From the NCBI RefSeq assembly GCF_035013165.1, contig NZ_JAYGJQ010000001.1, positions 744,001-808,000 of the forward strand: a DNA stretch of 64,000 bases, in the 5' to 3' direction. A model generated the notes under the pieces. The model did no database searches, was not told where the DNA came from, and saw nothing but the letters and a program-made list of their open reading frames with translations. The translations under genes were made by a program, and so were the position numbers. This document shows positions 44,286 to 53,575 of this stretch, piece after piece (the first letter of the stretch is position 1; each line of letters begins with the position of its first letter). Source of the stretch: Bacteriovorax sp. PP10. Lineage in GTDB: Bacteria; Bdellovibrionota; Bacteriovoracia; Bacteriovoracales; Bacteriovoracaceae.

Positions 44286-45109
44286 TATTTAAATCCTTTC
44301 ATTAACATTTGTACAGAGACGATAGAGAGTACGATTACAAAGATTTTTCTAATCGTTGCAGCAGGCATTTTAGGCATTACACGAGCGCCAACCCATGATC
44401 CTATAATGATTCCTACTGAAACAGGACAAGCGATCTCCGGGCGTATATCACCTCTTAAAAAGTAAGCACCGGCACTGGCCGTCGCTGTTACACCAATCAT
44501 AAAGTTTGAAGTTGCAGATGAAACCTTCATCGGAATCTTCATAACTCCATCCATCGCCATAACTTTAAAAATGCCACTTCCAATTCCAAGTAAAGCAGAA
44601 AGGATTCCAGCGACAAACATTAAACCAAGCCCCAGAGGAACGCTGGCGATTTTGTAATGAATAAGCTGACCATTTTTTTCAGTGTACTGACCGGCAAGTT
44701 TTAATTTTTCTGACCAAGGGTGATCAACGTCTGCACGATGGTCTTCTTTTTTTCTCAACATCATTAGTGCAGAAAAAAGTAAGAAGAAACCAAACAATAT
44801 AAATAAAAACTTAGAGTTGATACTACTCGCTAAAAGAAATCCAACGATGGCCCCGCAAACGGTTCCGACTTCTAATAAAACGGCCAGGCGAAGATTAGTG
44901 AGATGGTCTTTTAAAAAACTTGCAGCCGCGCCTGATGAAGTGGCCACGATAGAAATTAAACTGGCAGCAATGGCGAATCGAATGTCGATACCAAGTGCAA
45001 GTGTTAATATGGGAACGATAATAATACCTCCGCCGAGTCCTAAGAGAGATCCTAAAAAGCCTGCGAAGATTGCCGATGAAAATAATAGTGTTGAATACAT
45101 GGTGCTCAT
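44285..45109 (-). CDS. TauE/SafE-family sulfite/organosulfonate permease
   Basis: The 274-residue protein has about eight membrane helices, and a TauE/SafE (DUF81) first segment FAGFLGSLLGLGGGIIIVPILTLAL, repeated in the second half (LSALLGIGSGIFKVMAMDGV). The family exports sulfite, sulfoacetate and similar anions or moves other small anions. The start at 45109 has a GAGAGG ribosome site; an upstream extension to 45208 is not hydrophobic and has none. Pairs with DUF1634. The substrate is not known. Confidence 0.9.
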   Translation of the reverse strand: MSTMYSTLLFSSAIFAGFLGSLLGLGGGIIIVPILTLALGIDIRFAIAASLISIVATSSGAAASFLKDHLTNLRLAVLLEVGTVCGAIVGFLLASSINSKFLFILFGFFLLFSALMMLRKKEDHRADVDHPWSEKLKLAGQYTEKNGQLIHYKIASVPLGLGLMFVAGILSALLGIGSGIFKVMAMDGVMKIPMKVSSATSNFMIGVTATASAGAYFLRGDIRPEIACPVSVGIIIGSWVGARVMPKMPAATIRKIFVIVLSIVSVQMLMKGFK

Positions 45110-45247
45110 TCTAGACCTCTCAATTTGTGATGACAAATTTGGTCTGGAGTTCAATAAAATAGTTTTTGATGCAGCGTTTCGATTCAATGCCCATTGCATG
45201 CTATGCATCTATTCACTAAAGTGAGCTATTAACATGAGGAAAATATA

Positions 45248-46579
45248 ATGAATGTACCTGTCGAATTTAAACGCCGTCGAATGATCATACTATGCCTACT
45301 AGCTGCACTCATTGGGGTCATTGCCACTGTGATTGCAAAAGTTCTGTTGCTAGCAATTGCTTTTTGTACAAATTTATTTTGGTTTCACACGATCTCAATT
45401 CATCCGGTAGAGCTAGTGAATCACCATTTTTCTCCCATCTATATTTTAGTGCCAGTGCTGGGAGGTCTTGTTGTAGGACTGATGGCGCGCTATGGGAGTT
45501 CGGCAATCAGGGGCCATGGTATTCCTGAAGTTATGGAAAATATTTTAACTAAAGAAAGTAGAATCCCTAGAAGGATTACTTTCTTAAAACCATTATCTGC
45601 AGCGATTGCTATTGGTTCAGGTGGACCTTTTGGAGCAGAGGGGCCGATTATTGCAACAGGAAGTTCTGTTGGTTCATGGATAGGAAGACATTTTTATTTT
45701 CATGAGTATGAAAGAAAAATTCTTCTTGCTGTCGGAGCTGCTGCCGGAATGACGGCGATTTTTGGAACACCACTGGCCGCAGTTTTTATTTGTATTGAAC
45801 TTCTTCTTTTTGAATTCAGTGCCAAGTCTTTTATCCCGGTTATTATTGGAGTATCGACTGCCTATTCAATCAGGCTTGCTACAGGTCATACTGCACCTGA
45901 ATTTCCTATTGGAGAAGTTGCTGAAGCAGTTAATGGATGGAACACTCTTTTTTATATCGTAGCAGGTGCCATTTCTGGTGCAGTTGCTTGTGTCGTTTCA
46001 AAAATTGTTTTTTGGGTTGAAGATAAATTTGAACATTTGCCGATCCATTGGATGTGGTGGCCTATGATCGGTGGGGTCGCTGTTGGGGTTATAGGGTATT
46101 ATGATCCAAGAACTTTGGGAGTAGGTTATAGCAATATTATAAATGCACTTCAGGGAAATATTCTTCTATGGCCAGCTCTAACTCTTTTAATTTTTAAATT
46201 CATTTCATGGGCCATCGCTCTTGGAAGTGGTACATCTGGCGGGACACTTGCACCGTTACTAACTTTCGGAAGCTCGTTGGGAGTTGTTTTAAGTTTTATC
46301 GGAATTCATTTTTTCCCTGATATTGGAATCACTATTCAGGTGACAGCATTGGTGTGCATGTCTTCAATGTTCTCAGGAGCAACTAGAGCAGTACTTACTT
46401 CAACTGTTTTTGCCCTGGAAGTAACAGGTGCACATTTTGGAATTGCGCCATTACTTTTAGGTAACAGTGCTGCGTTTTTATTTTCGATTTTCTTTTTAAA
46501 GGAAACGATTATGACGGAGAAGATTGCAAGAAGAGGAATTTTTGTTCCTCAGGATTATTATTCAATCAGAGGAAAGTAA
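45248..46579 (+). CDS. ClC-family chloride channel/antiporter
   Basis: The 443-residue protein has about ten to twelve membrane helices and the ClC motifs GSGGPFGAEGP (123-133, with the gating Glu131) and GSGTSGGTLAPL. It conducts or exchanges chloride or other halides across the inner membrane. Cytoplasmic CBS domains are absent. It is monocistronic, ending at a strong terminator. Confidence 0.93.
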   Translation: MNVPVEFKRRRMIILCLLAALIGVIATVIAKVLLLAIAFCTNLFWFHTISIHPVELVNHHFSPIYILVPVLGGLVVGLMARYGSSAIRGHGIPEVMENILTKESRIPRRITFLKPLSAAIAIGSGGPFGAEGPIIATGSSVGSWIGRHFYFHEYERKILLAVGAAAGMTAIFGTPLAAVFICIELLLFEFSAKSFIPVIIGVSTAYSIRLATGHTAPEFPIGEVAEAVNGWNTLFYIVAGAISGAVACVVSKIVFWVEDKFEHLPIHWMWWPMIGGVAVGVIGYYDPRTLGVGYSNIINALQGNILLWPALTLLIFKFISWAIALGSGTSGGTLAPLLTFGSSLGVVLSFIGIHFFPDIGITIQVTALVCMSSMFSGATRAVLTSTVFALEVTGAHFGIAPLLLGNSAAFLFSIFFLKETIMTEKIARRGIFVPQDYYSIRGK

Positions 46580-46581
46580 TA

Positions 46582-46624
46582 AAAAAGGCTTCATCATTTT
46601 AAAAGATGATGAAGCCTTTTTTTA
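46582..46624. terminator. Strong bidirectional terminator
   Basis: AAAAAAGGCTTCATCATTTT / AAAAGATGATGAAGCC with a following run of T's; lies between the convergent ClC and DUF4399 genes. Confidence 0.92.
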
Positions 46625-46625
46625 A

Positions 46626-47012
46626 TTATCTTACTGTTACAGTAATTGTTTTTGCGTAGTCAGGCCCTAGAGAGATGTGTGATCCATCAGCAAATTGAAG
46701 AGTCAATGTGTGCTTACCTGGCTTTAGAGTGAGAGATGTGTGAGTTGCACCATCACCAAAGTGAAGGTGTGTTGCATCTTTAGGAACGATTTTTCCTTTT
46801 GCAACAGGTTCTCCATCAATGATTAAGTGGTGGTGACCAGTTCCTTTTTTCATTACCCCTGCTTTTTCAACAGTCATTCCATCAACAGTAAATTCAACAT
46901 CAAAAGTTTCAGCAACGATTGCATTGTCAGCTGGTTTAACAAAATGCATTTTTGATTCAGCAGCAAATGCTTGAGACATAGTTAAAGCTAGAGCGAAGAT
47001 AAATAATTTCAT
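46626..47012 (-). CDS. DUF4399 periplasmic protein
   Basis: The 128-residue protein has a signal peptide ending AFAAES and the DUF4399 features: HFVKPADNAIV, a GTGHHHLIIDGEP motif, THLHFGDGATHTSLTLKPG and ADGSHISLGP. The many His may bind a metal. The family is common in proteobacteria but without a clear function. It is monocistronic and ends at a strong terminator. Confidence 0.9.
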   Translation of the reverse strand: MKLFIFALALTMSQAFAAESKMHFVKPADNAIVAETFDVEFTVDGMTVEKAGVMKKGTGHHHLIIDGEPVAKGKIVPKDATHLHFGDGATHTSLTLKPGKHTLTLQFADGSHISLGPDYAKTITVTVR

Positions 47013-47110
47013 AACGAACTCCTTTTACATTATATGAAAGAAATTAAAGTCTATTCCTGAGAGGCCAAAATGGGTATGGGGTAAGTTGCTATAAGATGGA
47101 AAAATTTAGT

Positions 47111-47126
47111 TAAACGAATGTTTAAT
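47111..47126. promoter_or_regulatory. Candidate operator palindrome
   Basis: Perfect 16-base palindrome TTAAACGAATGTTTAA, in the 280-base region between the DUF4399 gene and the carboxylesterase gene. It is very like the TetR-operator candidate at 27959-27974 (TCAAACGATTGTTTGA): 13 of 16 bases agree. The rest of the region holds no gene that I can support. Confidence 0.4.
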
Positions 47127-47292
47127 TCTTACACTGAGGTTAGAAAATTGATGGTGCAGTTTGTTGTGCTCCATTTTTTTGGTGAACTTTAGACAGATAT
47201 GTACAGTTTTTGCAAAAGCGGAACCTTGATATTGCACAACATCCATGATGAAGTATTCGATGAAAAGTGGGTTACATCCTTTGGAGACTTTT

Positions 47293-48801
47293 ATGTATAG
47301 AACATTCCTTACCAACCTTTGCGCGCTACTTGCTGTCGTTGCGATTTCACAAACAGTTGAAGCAAATTCCCGTTTACTGGAAATTGAAAAAGGTCAGATC
47401 TCAGGTGTTCGTGTCGCAAACGATGTTGATGCCTTTCTTGGAATTCCTTACGCAGCTCCACCTGTTGGTCCACTTCGTTGGAAAGCACCTCGTCCAGCTC
47501 AACCTTGGGATGGAGTTTTAAAAGCGAATAAATTTCCAACTGCATGTCCGCAACTTGGAAACTTTTTTGCGAATGTTCCTGCTTCTCAATTTGGGAAACC
47601 TGTTGGGACAGAAGACTGTCTTTATTTAAACGTCTGGCGCCCAGCTCCTGCAAAAGAAAAACAACTTCCAGTTGTTGTATGGATCCACGGTGGTTCAAAC
47701 TTTAAAGGAACTTCTGCTGACCCAATGTATGATGGAAAATACTTAGCTTCAAAATCAAATATTGTTATGGTGAGTTTAAATTACCGTATCGGTTTATTGG
47801 GAGCGATTTCTTATAAAGCACTTGAGAACGGAACAAAACTTGATAAGTCTGGAAACTTTGTCACATTGGATTTAATCCAAGGTTTAAAGTGGGTACATGA
47901 CAATATCAAAACTTTTGGTGGAGATCCAAACAACGTTACAATCATGGGGCAGTCTGCAGGTTGTATGAACGTATGGGGACTCTTACAAACTCCATTATCT
48001 GAAGGACTGTTTCATAAAGCCGTTTGTTCATCTGGTCTTCCAAATATTTATCCAAAAGCAATGGCAAGAGCACGCTCAGGTGACTTCGTTGAAAATCTTG
48101 TTTTCAATGCAAGGCTTGTTGCTGATCGCAAGGATGCGGGTAAATTTATTGAGGCCAAAGGCGAGAAATGGGTTCGTGAGTTCTTATACAGCAGAACATC
48201 TGATGAAATAGTTTTAGGACAAGACTACAGTGTGCCTGTTCAACACATTGAAGATGAAGTTGTGTTTCCACATGGCCTTGAGGCCACAGCACTTGGGTTC
48301 TACCAGCAAGTTCCAATGATTCTTGGTTCAACAATGGATGAGGCCACTTATCTATTAGGAACTCAATATTTTAAACCAGACCTGGCAACGTTATGGGGAT
48401 ACTTACAAAATACTCCAGCTAATTTGAAGTTCGAAGACGTTATCAATACTAATTATGTAACATTTAGAACGGCCACAAAATCTACTTCACTTGCACTTAA
48501 CCGCACTATTTCAAATATCTATTTAACAGCAAGACTGTATAACTCAGAAACTTACCGTTACAACTTTGAATGGAATAACACTCCACAACCGTGGAAAGAT
48601 ATTTTGGGATCAGTTCATGGAATGGATGCGATTTTCTATTTAGGAAATTTCGATAGTAAGAATGAGAACTTTGCTCGTTTTGCATGGACTGAAGAAAACC
48701 GTGAGTCGAGAGAAGCTTTAAGAGAAGAGATGAACAAACATTTTACTCAGTTCTTTTGGACAGGAAATCCTGGATGGAAAGGAACAATTGATTTTAAATA
48801 A
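47293..48801 (+). CDS. Secreted type-B carboxylesterase
   Basis: The 502-residue protein has a signal peptide ending VEA and the type-B carboxylesterase layout: EDCLYLNVWRP (107-117), oxyanion segment WIHGGSNF, nucleophile Ser221 in MGQSAGCMN, acid Glu in STMDEATYLLG and His in GSVHGMDAIFY. It hydrolyses esters, amides or lipids; the substrate is not readable. The start at 47293 has a GGAG ribosome site; the frame opens earlier at 47245, but that N-terminus lacks a signal peptide. Confidence 0.93.
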   Translation: MYRTFLTNLCALLAVVAISQTVEANSRLLEIEKGQISGVRVANDVDAFLGIPYAAPPVGPLRWKAPRPAQPWDGVLKANKFPTACPQLGNFFANVPASQFGKPVGTEDCLYLNVWRPAPAKEKQLPVVVWIHGGSNFKGTSADPMYDGKYLASKSNIVMVSLNYRIGLLGAISYKALENGTKLDKSGNFVTLDLIQGLKWVHDNIKTFGGDPNNVTIMGQSAGCMNVWGLLQTPLSEGLFHKAVCSSGLPNIYPKAMARARSGDFVENLVFNARLVADRKDAGKFIEAKGEKWVREFLYSRTSDEIVLGQDYSVPVQHIEDEVVFPHGLEATALGFYQQVPMILGSTMDEATYLLGTQYFKPDLATLWGYLQNTPANLKFEDVINTNYVTFRTATKSTSLALNRTISNIYLTARLYNSETYRYNFEWNNTPQPWKDILGSVHGMDAIFYLGNFDSKNENFARFAWTEENRESREALREEMNKHFTQFFWTGNPGWKGTIDFK

Positions 48802-48810
48802 GACTAAGGT

Positions 48811-48846
48811 CTTGAGGTCGATCATATGATCGACCTCAAGTTTTTT
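48811..48846. terminator. Bidirectional intrinsic terminator
   Basis: Perfect palindrome of 30 bases (CTTGAGGTCGATCAT and its complement) followed by six T's, between convergent genes. Confidence 0.92.
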
Positions 48847-48848
48847 AA

Positions 48849-49229
48849 TTATTCAACGTCGCAAAGGAAAACAGTTTTTTGATCAAGTTTATTTGAAGCG
48901 TTCTTAGAATAAGAAACGAAAACTTCCGCAATCTTTCCACGAACAAGTTCTTTATTTTTTAATTCCACAACAACAGTATTTTGATCAAGGTTTTTACCAG
49001 TATAAACAGAGTAAAGCTCGCTTGATCCACCTTCATTGTATTTCAAAGACGCAACACTTTTAGCAAGAGTTGAATTATCTTTTAATAGTGGTGAGAAAAC
49101 TAAAGTTGAGTTTTCTTCTGTTAATTGAAGTTTATAAACAGCATGAGAGTTCTGGTCGTTACATACCAGAGTTGTTCCGGCCATTACGTTAAAAGAGAAA
49201 GCAGCAGTTAATAATAATAACTTTTTCAT
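48849..49229 (-). CDS. Small exported hypothetical protein
   Basis: The 126-residue protein has a signal peptide ending VMA. Mature part starts GTTLVCNDQ and ends VFLCDVE, so its two Cys probably pair. Strand-rich, with a polar surface. No family is recognised. It ends at the same terminator as the carboxylesterase gene. Confidence 0.72.
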   Translation of the reverse strand: MKKLLLLTAAFSFNVMAGTTLVCNDQNSHAVYKLQLTEENSTLVFSPLLKDNSTLAKSVASLKYNEGGSSELYSVYTGKNLDQNTVVVELKNKELVRGKIAEVFVSYSKNASNKLDQKTVFLCDVE

Positions 49230-49452
49230 AATTCACCTCGTTTTCACTCTTCATACGAAGGATTTGAATTTTCCTCAAGCACCTTTAAGGAACTGAGTAA
49301 AATTGCCATAGTTAAAGGGCCCTAAATACTTGAATGGCCATGTGTATCTAGCTATTTAGTGCATTTACAGTTAGTATGACTTACGCCCATCATAGGGCCG
49401 TCAATTCATCAAACAATCAAAGCTATTCTGCAAATATCAATGGGGCCTAGAA

Positions 49453-50994
49453 ATGGTAGATTCTACTAAAAAGAAAATTATTGTACGAAAAACACAGTTT
49501 TCAGACGCTAATATGATCAACGACATCGTTCAAAAATGTTATCCCGGAGTTCCTCCGTATTCTCTCGATGCACTTAAAGCTCAAATCAATCACTTTCCTG
49601 AAGGGCAAATTGTTGTTGAATTTGATGGAGTCGTTATTGGTTTCTGTATTACTTTTATCACGAGTGAAAAAGAAGGATTAAAGCCTCACACATGGAAAGA
49701 AATCACTGGTGGTGGATATGCCAGCCGTCACGATCCATTAGGAAGTTATCTTTATGGAATGGATATCTGCGTAGACCCGGCCTACAGAGGCAAAAAAATT
49801 GGTGAGCGTCTTTATAATGAGAGAAGAAAGTTATGCCAGAAGTTTAAGTTAAAAGGAATTATCTTTGGCGCGCGAATTCCAGGATTTGCTAAGAAGAAAA
49901 AAACTTATCCAACTCCAGAGTTATATGTTGAAGCAGTAAAGTCGCGAATCATTCGGGACCTGACAATTAGTTTTCAAATGAGAAATGGTTTTAATCCTGT
50001 TCTTGTCATGAAAGACTATCTGCCTTCTGATCATGAATCTCTTGGGTATGCAGTGCTTATGCGTTGGGATAATCCATTGATCGATACACAGGGAAATCGA
50101 CATTATAGTGAAGATCAAAAAGATAACGTAAGAATTTGTACGATTAATTTCGAACAAAGAAGAATTTCTTCATTTGAAGAGTTCCAGTCCATCGCCGAGT
50201 ATTTTATCGGTGTGGCCGCTGACTACCGCTGTGACTTTGTTGTTTTCCCAGAGTTCGTGACAATGTCATTACTTTCTATCATCAATAGAAAACTTGATCC
50301 GGTTCAATCTCTTGAGCATCTTGGACAATTCACCGAACCATTTATTAAGTTTATGAATGAAGCGGCCGTAAAATATAACATCAATATTATTGGTGGAACC
50401 CATATGGTGAGAGATAGTGAAGGACTTATGAAAAATGTCTGCCACATTTTCCTTCGTGATGGGGCCATTCATACACAGGATAAAATTCATCCAACACCTT
50501 CTGAAAAAGAATGGTGGGATGTGCGTGGTGGAGATAAGTTATCAGTGATCAATACAGATCGAGGGCCAATTGGTATTTTGATTTGTTACGATTCAGAATT
50601 TCCTGAGCTTGCTCGCCATCTCGTTGATCAAGGTGCAAAAATTATCTTCGTTCCATTTGCAACAGACACCAGACAAGGTTATTTACGAGTGAGATACTGC
50701 TCTCATGCTCGTGCTATTGAGAACCAGTGCTACATGGTTTTGTCGGGGAATACCGGGAATCTTCCGAGAGTGCAGAACATGGATATTAACTATGCTCAAA
50801 GTTGCATCTTAACTCCTTCAGATTTTCCATTTGCTAAAGATGGTATTGCCGCAGATACAGACCCCAATGCAGAGATGGTAGCGATTGCAGATCTTAGTAT
50901 TAGAGATTTAATCAAGGCCCGCAATAACGGGACTGTTATGAATCTTAAAGATAGAAGACATGATCTTTACAGTGTTTCCTGGAATGGTAAGTAG
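49453..50994 (+). CDS. GNAT acetyltransferase fused to carbon-nitrogen hydrolase (nitrilase family)
   Basis: The 513-residue protein has two enzyme domains. Residues 9-205 form a GNAT domain with the acetyl-CoA loop RGKKIG (112-117) and a conserved GYA tail. Residues 225-510 form a nitrilase-superfamily domain with the catalytic triad Glu267 (FPEF), Lys344 (DKIHPT) and Cys378 (ILICYDSEFPE). I know this two-domain form from various bacteria, and its substrate is not established. An amidase acting with an acetyltransferase on polyamine- or amino-acid-like compounds is plausible. Monocistronic; a GGGG site precedes the ATG. Confidence 0.9.
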   Translation: MVDSTKKKIIVRKTQFSDANMINDIVQKCYPGVPPYSLDALKAQINHFPEGQIVVEFDGVVIGFCITFITSEKEGLKPHTWKEITGGGYASRHDPLGSYLYGMDICVDPAYRGKKIGERLYNERRKLCQKFKLKGIIFGARIPGFAKKKKTYPTPELYVEAVKSRIIRDLTISFQMRNGFNPVLVMKDYLPSDHESLGYAVLMRWDNPLIDTQGNRHYSEDQKDNVRICTINFEQRRISSFEEFQSIAEYFIGVAADYRCDFVVFPEFVTMSLLSIINRKLDPVQSLEHLGQFTEPFIKFMNEAAVKYNINIIGGTHMVRDSEGLMKNVCHIFLRDGAIHTQDKIHPTPSEKEWWDVRGGDKLSVINTDRGPIGILICYDSEFPELARHLVDQGAKIIFVPFATDTRQGYLRVRYCSHARAIENQCYMVLSGNTGNLPRVQNMDINYAQSCILTPSDFPFAKDGIAADTDPNAEMVAIADLSIRDLIKARNNGTVMNLKDRRHDLYSVSWNGK

Positions 50995-51026
50995 ATACTT
51001 TGAGGACTGAGAGCTATTAAAAGCTT

Positions 51027-52196
51027 TCAGATTCCTAATTCAGGAATGACCTGAGAAATATTCTGCTCGTGAATTTCATCCAGCTTTTTTGTATAAGCAA
51101 TAAATTGATTCCATTCCTGGTGCTTTGATGAATTGAGTAGCTGAATAAGGCCAGTTACTCCAGGATAAGAAATTTCATTTTGAAGTTTTAATTTTGCTTT
51201 CTCAGAGAGTTCAGGACTCAAAACTGCCAATGAAAGATAAGACGGTTGATGAATCAGGTCGAGATAAACATTAAGCTCTTTTTCTCTAAAGAATGATATG
51301 AGCTCTGAGATTTGAAAAATATTATAGGCCTGAACTGCAGTTGAAACAGAAATGTGAATTGGTGCTACTCTTGAAGCAGCTTTTGCAGAGTCCAGATTTT
51401 TCATCAACTGATTCCAGCGGGCCGGAAAACGAATGTAGTTATTGACTTCATCCAGTCCATCAATTGAAAAATTCAAAGTCACCTTTTCAAAATGAGACCA
51501 CATCGACGGAAGTTCTGCATCCCAAATTGTTCCATTCGTACTATAGCGCAATTGAATGTGTGAGGCATGGCCGGAATCAATACAGAATTTCAAAAACTCT
51601 TTATTCTTTGAAACTAAAAAAGGCTCTCCGCCGGTTAAGTAAACTCTTCTTAATTTAGGAACGAATAATTTAAACTGCTCCCATACATCAGGATTTTCCG
51701 GCCAGTTGTTCTGGTTGAGTTTGTCCCATGTCTTTTGATCAGGCTGATTGACTAGATTACCAAGGGCCTTCCAGGTAGGCTCCCAGGAAGTAGACGAGTA
51801 AGGTCCACACATACGGCATTGTAAATTACAGACTCTTCCCAAACGAAGATCAAGTTGTTCAACTTCAGAAAGTTCTGCTTTGGTTGTTAAGTTTTCTGGT
51901 TTGATATCTGGAAAGTTTTCTATCCACTGTAAACGCTCTGAGTGGATTCCGGCCGCTTCTTGTTTGTAGCAATTAGAGCAAGCTGATACGTTTTTTCCCG
52001 TGAGCATTTTTTCTCTCACATCTTTAAAGAAATCAGTATTCCAGCTTTCATTCAAGTCATCACTCATCTTGGCCACAGTGCCATCAGAGTGTAGTGATAA
52101 ATTAGATCCCGAAGTCGATGAACAACATAAGCGAACTGACCCAGAAGGACTGGATGAAATTTCTTTCCAAGGTAATGGACAAAAAGTTTTATTCAC
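51027..52196 (-). CDS. Radical SAM protein with twitch/SPASM-like Cys
   Basis: The 389-residue protein has the radical SAM Cys motif CNLQCRMC (Cys123, 127, 130), LTGGEPFLV and the TIM-barrel segments. An N-terminal extension carries CPLPW, RLCC and CSNCY, so this resembles the twitch-domain radical SAM proteins, whose extra Cys hold auxiliary clusters. It starts at a GTG with a GAG site. No precursor peptide or maturation partner is seen beside it. The reaction is unknown; modification of a peptide or a carbohydrate is possible. Confidence 0.88.
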   Translation of the reverse strand: MNKTFCPLPWKEISSSPSGSVRLCCSSTSGSNLSLHSDGTVAKMSDDLNESWNTDFFKDVREKMLTGKNVSACSNCYKQEAAGIHSERLQWIENFPDIKPENLTTKAELSEVEQLDLRLGRVCNLQCRMCGPYSSTSWEPTWKALGNLVNQPDQKTWDKLNQNNWPENPDVWEQFKLFVPKLRRVYLTGGEPFLVSKNKEFLKFCIDSGHASHIQLRYSTNGTIWDAELPSMWSHFEKVTLNFSIDGLDEVNNYIRFPARWNQLMKNLDSAKAASRVAPIHISVSTAVQAYNIFQISELISFFREKELNVYLDLIHQPSYLSLAVLSPELSEKAKLKLQNEISYPGVTGLIQLLNSSKHQEWNQFIAYTKKLDEIHEQNISQVIPELGI

Positions 52197-52442
52197 TGTG
52201 ATCTCGATAGCATTATACTTAGGTCTACAGACGCAAATTTAAGGCAGGTTGATAAGAGAGGACTTTCATACCTGAGTAATAAGCTTCCGATATTACTATG
52301 CTAAATGTTATTTAATGATATTGCGACTAAAATTTAATAGTTCTCATGACTTGGTATAGAATATAAATATTGAGTTTTATCGCTTAGCTGCTAAAATTAT
52401 TTTAAATAATATTTAATTATTATAAATTTATAGACGGTGAAT

Positions 52443-52913
52443 ATGAAAAGAAGAGAGTTTGGTGGCATGGTTGTAACTGCAGTAGCTGGTCTACTAGTAA
52501 GTGGAGCTGCGCTGGCGTCTGGAAAGAAAGCTCAAGTCTCAGGCATGGCCGGTACTGGTGCAGGTGTGGCCGCGGCAACAGCGACTCACAATCCGAATTC
52601 TTTCTACATTACGATCACAACTTTTTTCCCGTACGCGATGCCTCGTGCTGAATATAAATCACTGGTAAAAAACTGCAGAAACGTTGAGGAGTCAGACAAG
52701 TTGATGGCCGACATGAAAGCAGAAGGAAAACTTCTAAGCTGCGAAACGAAACTTGATTCAAATAGTGTGAGTTCATGTTTTGAATTTTGTGATGAAAAGG
52801 CCTTCAAAGAATACGAAGCAAGATATGAAATGATCCCGGGAAATTCATCGAAGCTTAAAAAACAATTGGGCTTTCATTCAAAAAGAGAATTCAAGCAAAC
52901 TGTCTTTTCTTAA
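52443..52913 (+). CDS. Tat-signal exported protein of unknown function
   Basis: The 156-residue protein begins MKRREFGG, with a twin-arginine-like n-region, then a hydrophobic Ala/Gly/Val segment ending GAALASG. A Gly/Ala-rich linker precedes a domain with several Cys (KNCRNVEE, LSCETK, SSCFEFCDE). A GTG six bases earlier is less likely as the start than the ATG at 52443. Tat export suggests that it folds in the cytoplasm, perhaps with a cofactor. No family is recognised. Confidence 0.72.
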   Translation: MKRREFGGMVVTAVAGLLVSGAALASGKKAQVSGMAGTGAGVAAATATHNPNSFYITITTFFPYAMPRAEYKSLVKNCRNVEESDKLMADMKAEGKLLSCETKLDSNSVSSCFEFCDEKAFKEYEARYEMIPGNSSKLKKQLGFHSKREFKQTVFS

Positions 52914-52922
52914 CCTCAAAAA

Positions 52923-52948
52923 AAAGAGGTATCTAGTGATACCTCTTT
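52923..52948. terminator. Bidirectional intrinsic terminator
   Basis: AAAGAGGTATC-TAGT-GATACCTCTTT stem flanked by A-runs, between convergent genes; it best serves the leftward gene at 52960, whose transcript would end in a T-run. Confidence 0.85.
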
Positions 52949-52959
52949 AGAACTCTTCT

Positions 52960-53391
52960 TTATTTAACCGTACAACTAATTTTTTGATAAGACTGATCAC
53001 CACTTCCTGAAACACGCAGGTAGCCTTTTTGGTATTTCGCTGATTTGAAAAGAACCAGGTCTACGAATGTGTAACCGTCACCGTCACCAAAAAGACGGAT
53101 TCTATCAGGAGCAGATCTAAGATCTCCACCTTGACCATTAAGATGAGTCATATTAGACCATCTTTCTCCAACCATGTCTGGAGTGACCAGGATTGGGCCC
53201 ATATCTTCACTGGCCTTTGGGTGTTGAAGAAGAATTGGCATGTCTGATCCAAGGTTTTCCACCAGGAATTCAATTTTAATATCAACCAATTTACCTTCAA
53301 GTTCCTCTTTCACATTACATGTGATTGTTGATGTTGAAGCAAATAGAGATGCTGATGTAAGCGAAAGCAATGCTAAAATAAAAAGTTTCAT
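52960..53391 (-). CDS. Small exported hypothetical protein
   Basis: The 143-residue protein starts MKLFILALLSLTSASLFA with a GGGAG ribosome site eight bases before the ATG; the frame opens earlier at 53445, but that stretch is not a signal. The mature part has one N-terminal Cys (ITCNVKEE) and one C-terminal (ISCTVK), probably bonded, and beta-strand character. It is of the same style as the small exported proteins at 48849 and 61819. No family is recognised. Confidence 0.72.
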   Translation of the reverse strand: MKLFILALLSLTSASLFASTSTITCNVKEELEGKLVDIKIEFLVENLGSDMPILLQHPKASEDMGPILVTPDMVGERWSNMTHLNGQGGDLRSAPDRIRLFGDGDGYTFVDLVLFKSAKYQKGYLRVSGSGDQSYQKISCTVK

Positions 53392-53575
53392 ATGATCTCC
53401 CGTAGTGGTCTTGACTAATTTGTTTACGAGTAGGTTATAAAACATTTCATAGTGACGTTGAGTATATCCTGTAATTTTTACACTATAGAAAATGAGATAT
53501 TGTTGTTTGTTGAAATTTAATAACTGTGGACTAAAAATTTTTCCTATTTATAATATTTTCAATAGGAGAATTTTA

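Noticed and set aside
44817-45224. Open frame opposite the TauE gene
   Set aside because: Antisense to a well-recognised permease; product is basic, repetitive and unlike any protein.
47309-47698. Antisense open frame opposite the carboxylesterase
   Set aside because: Gln/Leu-rich mirror of the esterase codons, no ribosome site.
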